From: Deltaproteobacteria bacterium | GTDB lineage: Bacteria; Myxococcota_A; UBA9160; UBA6930 | Reading direction: 5' to 3' | NCBI GenBank assembly: GCA_028817435.1 | Contig: JAPPPQ010000017.1 | Span: forward strand, 1 to 64,000 | DNA: 64,000 bases | Shown here: piece after piece, positions 56,591 to 64,000 of the stretch | How positions within the stretch are numbered: position 1 is the stretch's first letter | How the letters are laid out: every line of letters starts with the position of its first letter | Made by a program: the position numbers and the translations under genes | The notes under the pieces: generated by a model | Database searches by the model: none | Seen by the model: the letters and a program-made list of their open reading frames with translations, nothing else | Told to the model about the DNA's origin: nothing

Positions 56591-58815
56591 TACGCCCCCG
56601 AGCCGGCCTTCGTGCGCCGGGCCACCTGCGCGGCCTTGAGAATCGCCTGGCGCAGCGAGTTGTGGCCGTGGCCGGGGCAGGGGATCCAGGGCTTCTCGTA
56701 GGTGCCGGCCAGCTTGCGCACCGACTGCCCGAGGCCGGTGCGCACAAACTGCATCAAAATCACGGCGTCGGCGCGGTGAATGCGGTTGCTGAGCTCGTCC
56801 TTGATGCGCCCCCAGTTGCTGTTCCAGTTGGTGAAGTGCCACTCGATGGCGATGTTCTGCTCCGCCATCTCCTTGTCGAGCTTGGCCCGGTAGTTCTCCT
56901 GCTTCTCGTTGCCGCCGACGAACATCAGCGAAACCGGCGTGTGGTCCTCCTCTTCCTCCTCATCGCCGCGCTTGTCCCGGAACTCCTTTTGCAGGCGGTT
57001 TTCCAGGGCGTCCAGCGCTTCCTTGGCCTGGCCCTCGGGGTTCAGCTCGCGCATGGTCTCCATGGTGCTGAGAGCTTCGGTAATGCGCTTTTTGGACATA
57101 TAGCTCTGCGCCAGCTCGAAGCAGCCGGCCATGGCCTTTTCGGGGTTGCCGGATTCCCGGTGCAGCCGCACCAGCGCCTCCTGCTGCTCGAAGATATCCC
57201 AGCCGGTGCGCCAGTCGCCCTGCTTTTCCTCCAGCAGCGCGATGAAGTCCCCGCTCTTCTTCTCGGATTGCGCCAAAATCTCCAGGGCGTCGAGGGCGCT
57301 GGTCGCCATTTCGCGGTCGGGCTTGCTCGCCCGGCTGCTGCCGCTCAGCAACAGCCGCCAGGCATTCCAGCGCTCGTCGGCATTGAGCTTCTTCGCCACT
57401 TCGGGGCTCTCGAGCAGCTTGGCGAGTTCGCTGCGCAGTTCCTGCGATTGCGCGGCGAGGTTTTCGTCGAGCGCGCCCAGCACCTGAATGCCGTGCAGCT
57501 TCAGCACCAGCGGCGCGAGTTCCGCCGCGCTGCGGGGATCGTTCTCGCTGGCCAGATTCATCGCTTCCAATTCCAGTTCCGTGGGAAGCCGCACGCCGCC
57601 CCGCAGCCCTTCGCTCAATTGCTCAACGGCGCGCCGGGCTGTCTTGCCCTTCTTGCCGGTGCGCAATTCCAAAAAGGCCAGGTAAAAGCGCGCGCGATCC
57701 AAAAGCCCGCTGCGCTCCCACACCGGCGGGCCGCCGCCCTTTGCTTGCCCGCTCTGCTGCATGGAGCCGACGGCCCGCTGCAGCTGTTCAATGGCGACGG
57801 GATTCTCCGTTTCGGCCGGTGCGGAAAGAGCGGGGAAGGCCAGCAGCACCAGCGCCAGCGGCGAGGCGTTTTCGCCCTGGGCGGCTTCTTGCAGATCGTC
57901 CATGGCCTCGGGAAGCTTCTTCTGGTGCTCGTGCTTGAGCGGGAACACCATGTCGTCCTGGTAATGCTGAATGCCAATTTTGCACAGCGCGCGCTGGGCC
58001 AGCAGTTCCTGCCGATCTGCAGCGCCGCCGCCGTTTTGCAGCAGGCCATCCAGCCGGGCCTGCGCTTTGCCAAACTTGCCCTCCATGCGCAGGCAAATGG
58101 CGTAGATGCGCTCAATGCGCCGGGCCAGCGCCGGCAGTTCGCCGTTTGCGGATGCGCTGCCGGTCGCCCTGTCGAGTTTCTCCCAGACGGCTTCGAGCAG
58201 GCCCTCGATCTTCCCGAAATCGTCCTTGTTGGCATTCAGCATGGCGGGGTGCGCCCAATCGTGGACCACGGTTGCGAAGTGCAGGTCGCCGGGCTTCGCG
58301 TGGCTTTCAATCCAGCTTCGGGCGTTCTTCAGATCGCCGGCCTGGAGCAGGGGGGCGATCAGTTGCGGGAACAAAATCGCGGATGCCTCTGAGTTTCCTT
58401 CCAGCAGGACGCCCCGGTCATTTCCGCTCAGACTCTTCAGCAATGCCGGCTTCTCGGCGTCCGCTTTGGTTTCCAGATATCCGCACAGATACCATCTGCG
58501 TTCTTCGGGCTCTCCGCCGTCTGGCTCCCGCAGCGGCGTGCCCGACAGGGCGTCCAGGTAGCCCCGGTGAAAGTGCCCCTTCGCCTGCGCGCCGCCCAGC
58601 TGGATGACCTGGCCGACCAGCGCCTCCAGGTTCTCCCGGGGCAGCGCGCCGGGCGCGTTGCGGAGCGAGCTCACCAGCGCGTGCTGAATGGCGCGGTCGA
58701 GAATGCTGAATTCCGCAGATATCTCGCTGAGGTCGCGGGGTAGAATATTCTTGGCTTCGTCTTTCCTGGCTGCGTTTGCCTTGGCTTTGTTCTTCGCCGA
58801 TTTGTTTTTCGCCAT
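56590..58815 (-). CDS. Large helical (TPR-like) repeat protein with DUF2325-like C-terminal domain
   Basis: Lys/Ala-rich N-terminus MAKNKSAKNKAKANAARK; long helical repeats; C-terminal VSLMFVGGNEKQENYRAKLDKEMAEQNIAIEWHF...RADAVILMQFVRTGLGQSVRKLAGTYEKPWIPCPGHGHNSLRQAI resembles DUF2325. Confidence 0.7.
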   Translation of the reverse strand: MAKNKSAKNKAKANAARKDEAKNILPRDLSEISAEFSILDRAIQHALVSSLRNAPGALPRENLEALVGQVIQLGGAQAKGHFHRGYLDALSGTPLREPDGGEPEERRWYLCGYLETKADAEKPALLKSLSGNDRGVLLEGNSEASAILFPQLIAPLLQAGDLKNARSWIESHAKPGDLHFATVVHDWAHPAMLNANKDDFGKIEGLLEAVWEKLDRATGSASANGELPALARRIERIYAICLRMEGKFGKAQARLDGLLQNGGGAADRQELLAQRALCKIGIQHYQDDMVFPLKHEHQKKLPEAMDDLQEAAQGENASPLALVLLAFPALSAPAETENPVAIEQLQRAVGSMQQSGQAKGGGPPVWERSGLLDRARFYLAFLELRTGKKGKTARRAVEQLSEGLRGGVRLPTELELEAMNLASENDPRSAAELAPLVLKLHGIQVLGALDENLAAQSQELRSELAKLLESPEVAKKLNADERWNAWRLLLSGSSRASKPDREMATSALDALEILAQSEKKSGDFIALLEEKQGDWRTGWDIFEQQEALVRLHRESGNPEKAMAGCFELAQSYMSKKRITEALSTMETMRELNPEGQAKEALDALENRLQKEFRDKRGDEEEEEDHTPVSLMFVGGNEKQENYRAKLDKEMAEQNIAIEWHFTNWNSNWGRIKDELSNRIHRADAVILMQFVRTGLGQSVRKLAGTYEKPWIPCPGHGHNSLRQAILKAAQVARRTKAGSGA

Positions 58816-58984
58816 GAGGGGCCTCCTTCTCTTTGGGGCCGGGGCCTGCCCGCCCTTTGCGGAAGTGTAGCGCGCCGCCCGCGCCGCCCCCAGTGTGGCA
58901 CAGCGCCGCCCCCCCGGTCAAGGGCCGCCACGGGGCCGCTACACTGGCAGGGGGAATCGGGGGAAAATTGCCTTGTCACGAGCC

Positions 58985-60970
58985 ATGCGCGCGCTGGCCT
59001 GCGCCGCCCTGTGGGGGGCGCTTTCCTGCGGGGCGGGGCCGCCCGCGCCGGGGGGGCCGGTGGCGCGCTGGCCCGATTACGGCGGCGGCAAGCAGGGCCT
59101 CTCGTTCTCGCCGCTCACGCAGATTACGCCGCAGAATGTGGCCCGGCTCCGGCCCGCCTGGATTTTCCGCCATGGCGATGTGGCGGACGGCAGCGGCGCA
59201 GAGAGCCGCACCTCTTTTCAGGCGCGCCCCATCGTCCCGGACGATACGCTCTACTTTTGCACCGGCTTCGACCATGTGGTGGCGCTGGATCCCGAGAGCG
59301 GCGCGCAGCGCTGGCGCTTCGATCCCAAACTGCGCACGCGCAAACTGGGCGGCCCCTATCCGCTGGTGTGCCGGGGTGTCGCCTGGTGGCGGGATGCGCG
59401 GCGCGGTGGCGGCGTTTGCGCAGAGCGCATTTTCATCGGCACGAAAGATTCGGAACTGATCGCTCTGGACGCCGAAACCGGCGCGCCCTGTGCAGATTTT
59501 GGCGTGGCGGGCCGCGTTGCATTGCGCGAGGGCCTGGGGGAAGCGCCTGCCTGGGAATACTATGTCACCTCGCCGCCCCTGGTCATTGGCGATGTGGTGG
59601 TGGTTGGCGCGCTGGTGCAGGACAACCTGCGCGTGGATGCGCCGGGCGGCGTGGTGCGCGCCTACGATGCGCGCAGCGGCGCGCTGCGCTGGGCGTGGGA
59701 TCCCGTGCCGCCCGGTTGGCGCGAGCGCGAGCGCCAGCGGGTGCAACAGCCCGGCGCGCAGCGCTTTGCTTCGGGCACGCCGAATGTGTGGTCCATTCTC
59801 TCGGGAGACCCCGCGCGCGGGCTGGTCTTTGCGCCCACCGGCAATCCCTCGCCGGATCTCTTCAACGCCGTCCGCCGCGGCCTGGATTACTACGGCAGTT
59901 CGGTGGTGGCGCTTTCTGCCCGCACCGGGCAGGTAGCCTGGCGTTTTCAGACGGTGCACCGGGATGTCTGGGATTACGATGTGCCCGCGCAGCCGGTGCT
60001 GTTTCAAATTCCCGGCGTGGGGGGCGGGCGGCCCGGCGTGGCGCAAATTACCAAGATGGGTTTTTTGTTTCTGCTCGACCGCGAGAGCGGCGCGCCGCTC
60101 TATCCGGTGGAAGAGCGGCCGGTGCCGCAATCCGGCGCGCCCGGCGAGTTGCTTTCGCCCACGCAGCCCTTTCCCACGCACCCCGCGCCGCTGTTGCCGC
60201 TTTCGCTGCAGCCGGAGCAGGCATTCGGCTTCACGCCGCTGGACCGCGCCGATTGCCGCAGCAAGCTCGCCGCCTTCCGCAACGAGGGAATTTTCACGCC
60301 GCCGAGTCTGGGCGGCTCCATTGTTTATCCGGGCAACGCGGGGGGGCCGAACTGGGGGGGCATTTCTGTGGATCCGCAGCGCGGCACGGCCTTCGTCAAT
60401 ATGATGCGCGCGCCGGCTGTCGCCACCCTGGTGCCGCGCGCCGAGGCCGGAAAGCTGGACTTCGAATCCGCCGCCTATCCCGAAGAGCTCTACCCCATGC
60501 GCGGCGCGCCCTATGCCGTGCGCCGCACTCCGCTGCTGTCGAATTTTGGCGCGCCCTGCGTGCCGCCGCCCTGGGGCACTCTCAGCGCGGTGGATTTGAA
60601 AAGCGGCCGCAAGCGCTGGGAGGTGACGCTGGGCACCACCCGGGATCAAGCGCCCTGGCCGCTGTGGTTTAACAACGGCGCGCCCAACCTGGGCGGCACG
60701 TTGGCGACGGCCAGCGGCCTGGTCTTCATCGGCGCCACCACCGATCAATTCTTCCGCGCCTTCGACGCCGAAAGCGGCGCAGAACTCTGGCGCCAGCGCA
60801 TTCCCTACACCGCCAACGCCACCCCCATCAGCTACCGCCTGCGCCCGGACTCGCGCCAGTTCGTAGTCATCGCCGCCGGCGGCCACGGCTGGTCCGCCCC
60901 CGGCGACACCCTGATCGCCTACGCTCTCCCTGAACGCCGCCCGGCCGTCAGACCAATTCCGGGTCGGTGA
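58985..60970 (+). CDS. PQQ-dependent quinoprotein dehydrogenase (glucose dehydrogenase-like), probable lipoprotein
   Basis: ARWPDYGGGKQGLSFSPLTQITPQNVARLRPAW, propeller repeats, LVFAPTGNPSPDLF, WDYDVPAQPVLF, GHGWSAPGDTLIAYALP; lipobox ALSC. Confidence 0.9.
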   Translation: MRALACAALWGALSCGAGPPAPGGPVARWPDYGGGKQGLSFSPLTQITPQNVARLRPAWIFRHGDVADGSGAESRTSFQARPIVPDDTLYFCTGFDHVVALDPESGAQRWRFDPKLRTRKLGGPYPLVCRGVAWWRDARRGGGVCAERIFIGTKDSELIALDAETGAPCADFGVAGRVALREGLGEAPAWEYYVTSPPLVIGDVVVVGALVQDNLRVDAPGGVVRAYDARSGALRWAWDPVPPGWRERERQRVQQPGAQRFASGTPNVWSILSGDPARGLVFAPTGNPSPDLFNAVRRGLDYYGSSVVALSARTGQVAWRFQTVHRDVWDYDVPAQPVLFQIPGVGGGRPGVAQITKMGFLFLLDRESGAPLYPVEERPVPQSGAPGELLSPTQPFPTHPAPLLPLSLQPEQAFGFTPLDRADCRSKLAAFRNEGIFTPPSLGGSIVYPGNAGGPNWGGISVDPQRGTAFVNMMRAPAVATLVPRAEAGKLDFESAAYPEELYPMRGAPYAVRRTPLLSNFGAPCVPPPWGTLSAVDLKSGRKRWEVTLGTTRDQAPWPLWFNNGAPNLGGTLATASGLVFIGATTDQFFRAFDAESGAELWRQRIPYTANATPISYRLRPDSRQFVVIAAGGHGWSAPGDTLIAYALPERRPAVRPIPGR

Positions 60971-62897
60971 TGATTTCTACCAGGGCGGGGCCGTTGTGGG
61001 AGAGGGCGCGGGCGTAGGCGGAGTCGAGTTCGGCGGGGGTGTGGACGCGGATGCCGAGTGCGCCGCAGAGTTCGGCGTAGCGGGAGAAATCGGGGTTGTG
61101 CAAAGCGGTTTGCCACACTTCCCATGCGCCGGCGCGCTGCTCTTTGCTGATTTTGCCGAGTTCGCCGTTGTTCAGCAGCACATGGGTGATGTCCATGCCG
61201 TATTGAACGGCGGTGGTGAGTTCGCCGAGATATTGGCCGAAGCCGCCGTCGCCGGAGATGCAGATGACTTTGCGGCCCCGGAAGCGCGGATCGTCCTCTT
61301 GCGTGGCGGCCCATGCGCCCAGCGCCGCGGGGTAGCCGAAGCCGATGGAGCCGAGATAGCCCGACATGAGCACCGACTGCCGGCTGCACTCGAAATAGCG
61401 GCCGAAGGAGTAGGTGTTGTTGCCCACATCCACGCACAAAATGGCGTCTTCGGGAGCCGCGCGGGTGAGCGCGGCGAAGATTGAGGCGGAATCCACGCCG
61501 CGCCCGCGGCCTTCGCGCAGCCGCCGCTGCTTTTCTCCGCGCCACAACTTCCAGCGCGCTGCAATTTCGGGGGCCTGATCCACGGCCTGGCGCCCGCCCA
61601 GCCCTTCGCGCAACAGCTTCACGGTGACGCCGATTTCGCCCCAGACGGGCACCTCGACGGCGTGGACCTTGCCGAGCATCATCGGGTCGTAATCCACCTG
61701 CACCACCGGCTTTTTGCTGGTGATGCCGGTGTGATTGCTGAAGCTCGCGCCCAGCACGAGCAGCAGGTCGGATTCGTTCATGAACCAGGAGGCGATGGGC
61801 GTGCCGCTTCTGCCGAGCACGCCGCAGCCCAGCGGGTGGCGGTCGGATATCAGCCCCTTGCCCTTGAAGGTGGTGAGCACCGGGCAGCGCAGCGTTTCGG
61901 CCAGCGCGGTAATGGCATCCATGTGAAAGCGCGCGCCGTGGCCGACGATGATGGCGGGGCGGCGCGCGGCGCGCAGTTTGGCGAGGGCGGCCGCAAGAGA
62001 CTCGGCGGGGGGCGCGATTTCCCGGGGCGTAATGCGCCCCGCCGGGCCGCCGGTTTTTGCGCCGCCCGGCAGCGTCTGCACTTCGTCGGGAAAGATCAGG
62101 TGCGAGACGCCGCGATTCAAAATCGCGCTTTTGCAGGCCAGGTTCACCAGTTCGGCGTGGCGGCTGCTGTGCAGCATGGGCTGGCTCCACTGGGCGACCT
62201 GGCCGAAGGCCGCCGACAGATCAATCTCCTGAAATGCGCCGGGGCCGAGCACCTGCGTATCCACCTGGCCGGTCAGGGCAATGACCGGCGCGCGGTCCAC
62301 ATTCGCATCCCACAGGCCGGTGAGCAGGTTGGTGGCGCCGGGGCCGGCGATGGAAAGGCAGGCGGCGGGGCGGCCGGTGAGCTTGCCGTAGGCCGAGCAG
62401 GCAAAAGCGGCCGCGCCTTCGTGGCGGACGCCGTAGTAGTGCAATTCGCCGGCCTCGCAGCGCCGCCGCAGCGCATCGGCCAGCCCCAAATTCGAATGGC
62501 CGACCATGCCGAAGACCTGGCGCAGCTCCCAGGCCACCAGGGTCTCCGCCACGGCGTCGGAAACCGTGCGCGCGTGGGGCGCGGGATCCTCGATGCACAC
62601 ATAAATGCCGTCGGCGCGCTCTTCCACTTCGTAGGTGGCGACGCCGTCGTCGTAGCCGCCGGGGGGCTTGCCGCTCAGCGGATCGAAATCCCAGCCATGC
62701 CAGGGGCAGCGCAGCAGGCCGTTTTCGATGGAGCCTTCGCCGAGCGGGCCGCCTTGGTGGGGGCAGCGGTTGTCGAGCGCCGCAAACCGGCCGCGAAAGT
62801 GAGTCATGCAGACCGTGGCGAGTCCGCAGGTGACCGCGCGCACCCGCCCCTCGGCCAACTCGCCCGGCTCCAGGGCTTTGAACCAGCGCCGCGCCAC
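60948..62897 (-). CDS. N-terminal Rieske [2Fe-2S] domain fused to thiamine pyrophosphate-dependent enzyme (acetolactate synthase/pyruvate oxidase-like)
   Basis: Rieske NRCPHQGGPLGEG and LRCPWHGWDF; TPP YYGVRHEGAAAFACSAYGKLTGRPAACLSIAGPGATNLLTGL and CISGDGGFGQYLGELTTAVQYGMDITHVLLNNGELG. Confidence 0.9.
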   Translation of the reverse strand: MARRWFKALEPGELAEGRVRAVTCGLATVCMTHFRGRFAALDNRCPHQGGPLGEGSIENGLLRCPWHGWDFDPLSGKPPGGYDDGVATYEVEERADGIYVCIEDPAPHARTVSDAVAETLVAWELRQVFGMVGHSNLGLADALRRRCEAGELHYYGVRHEGAAAFACSAYGKLTGRPAACLSIAGPGATNLLTGLWDANVDRAPVIALTGQVDTQVLGPGAFQEIDLSAAFGQVAQWSQPMLHSSRHAELVNLACKSAILNRGVSHLIFPDEVQTLPGGAKTGGPAGRITPREIAPPAESLAAALAKLRAARRPAIIVGHGARFHMDAITALAETLRCPVLTTFKGKGLISDRHPLGCGVLGRSGTPIASWFMNESDLLLVLGASFSNHTGITSKKPVVQVDYDPMMLGKVHAVEVPVWGEIGVTVKLLREGLGGRQAVDQAPEIAARWKLWRGEKQRRLREGRGRGVDSASIFAALTRAAPEDAILCVDVGNNTYSFGRYFECSRQSVLMSGYLGSIGFGYPAALGAWAATQEDDPRFRGRKVICISGDGGFGQYLGELTTAVQYGMDITHVLLNNGELGKISKEQRAGAWEVWQTALHNPDFSRYAELCGALGIRVHTPAELDSAYARALSHNGPALVEIITDPELV

Positions 62898-62903
62898 GCA
62901 GTC

Positions 62904-63746
62904 CTACGGCGCGGAGCTTTGCAGCGCCGCGCGGTTGGCCGCAATGGCGGAATCGAAAAAGCGCGCCAGCAGCGCCTGCTGCGCCCGCGCACTGCCCGCC
63001 GCCACCAGCTCGGCGGCCCGCAGCTGCGCGCCGCGCCAGCCCTCGCTGCGCCACTCTCCGGCGGGGAGCGGCTGCGCCGGGGCAAAGCTTTGCTCGGGCC
63101 AGTGATTCACATAGACATAGGGCTCGGGCAGGTGCACATCGCCGGGAGAAAGGCCCAGGCCGATGGTCTGGGTGGCAGCGCCCGCCGCGCCGCCCAACTC
63201 CAGCAGCGTGGCAATATCGAAATGATGGGGCCAGCACAGCACCGGCGTCGCCTCCGGCCGGCTCGCCTCCAGTTCGGAGAGCGCCAGGGCGAAGTTGGCA
63301 AACCAGCGGCCCAGCTCGGCCAGCGCGCCGTTGGCCGCCGTGAAGCGCCCGCCTTCGGCGATGGGGTGGGGGGGCATTTCGTAATCGGGCCGCCGCAGCG
63401 CGCCGCCGGGGCCGCCGTGCCGGGAGAATGCCTGCGCGGCCCAATCGCAGGCCCCGGCCAGGGTGAGCCCGGCCAGCGGCTGCGCGGCGCGAATCTCGCC
63501 CGCGCCGTCGAGCAGCAGCAGCGACAGATCGCCGAAGCGCAGCGCCAGCCGGCCCACGCCTTGCAGCGCAAAGCCCGCCAGCGCCCCGTGCTCCGCCAGC
63601 CAGACGGCGGCGGTGTGGCTGGTGTCGGGCCGGTGGGGCAGGTGGGTTTCCCCCGCCGCCGCCAGCACCTGGGTGGCCCAGTGCAATTCTTCCCGGGCCG
63701 GAATGAGAGCCGTGGGCGCTACCGCGCCGAGCCGTTGCCATGCCAT
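62904..63746 (-). CDS. Conserved-looking protein of unknown function
   Basis: ORF with ATG at 63746 (MAWQRLGAVAPTALIPAREELHWATQVL...), 6 nt upstream of the Rieske-TPP gene on the same strand; no family recognised. Confidence 0.65.
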   Translation of the reverse strand: MAWQRLGAVAPTALIPAREELHWATQVLAAAGETHLPHRPDTSHTAAVWLAEHGALAGFALQGVGRLALRFGDLSLLLLDGAGEIRAAQPLAGLTLAGACDWAAQAFSRHGGPGGALRRPDYEMPPHPIAEGGRFTAANGALAELGRWFANFALALSELEASRPEATPVLCWPHHFDIATLLELGGAAGAATQTIGLGLSPGDVHLPEPYVYVNHWPEQSFAPAQPLPAGEWRSEGWRGAQLRAAELVAAGSARAQQALLARFFDSAIAANRAALQSSAP

Positions 63747-63804
63747 TGCAGTCTCCACTTTCCGCCCCCCGCCGAGCATACACCGGGCGGCCGCCGGGGG
63801 GAAT

Positions 63805-64000
63805 CTAGCCGGGCGCTTCGGCCAGCACGCTGGCCATGGGGCGCAGCAGCACGGGGAACCAGCGGGGCTCGGCGTGGGGGGCCTGGGCGGGGGACTTTTC
63901 CACGGGCAGCGGCAGCACCCGGCCATCCCGGCGGTAGGCGGCGATGTTGCCGGGAATGGCGGCCAGCGCGCCCGAATTCAGCAGCGCCAGCACTGCGGCG
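63805..64000 (-). CDS. C-terminal part of an unidentified protein running off the window edge
   Basis: Open minus-strand frame ending at 63805, too short to classify. Confidence 0.3.
   Translation of the reverse strand, partial: AAVLALLNSGALAAIPGNIAAYRRDGRVLPLPVEKSPAQAPHAEPRWFPVLLRPMASVLAEAPG

Overview
This is a high-GC chromosomal window, probably proteobacterial and gammaproteobacteria-like. I infer that from gene content only. The first ~20 kb is mostly housekeeping: lptA/lptB/rpoN/ptsN, EIIA-Man, HPr, metK, yajC/secD/secF, tolC-like plus bactofilin on the minus strand, ispD/ispF/cysS, uvrB/uvrC and comEC. About 20-36 kb is a metabolic/accessory stretch: two enoyl-CoA hydratases, TauE/SafE, an S9 peptidase, a methyltransferase, an AlkA-like glycosylase, an MFS transporter, tRNA-Glu(TTC), a TonB receptor, an SDR, a haloalkane dehalogenase, an acyl-CoA synthetase, a class III CoA-transferase and a YdjM-like membrane hydrolase. 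About 36.4-53.9 kb is dominated by a ~16 kb ORF encoding a Calx-beta repeat protein with a C-terminal autotransporter-like beta-barrel. It has a 14-nt poly(G) tract just before the probable start codon, and an exported metallo-beta-lactamase-fold gene starts 2 nt after its stop. The last ~10 kb holds prs, glnS, a helical-repeat protein with a DUF2325-like C-terminus coupled to glnS, a quinoprotein dehydrogenase lipoprotein, and an apparent Rieske/TPP-enzyme fusion. The strongest candidates for novelty are: (1) the giant adhesin locus with its poly(G) tract and structured leader, (2) the Rieske-TPP fusion, (3) the repeat-DUF2325 protein coupled to glnS, and (4) the uninterrupted HPr-MetK reading frame. 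I found no CRISPR array, transposase, integrase or rRNA.
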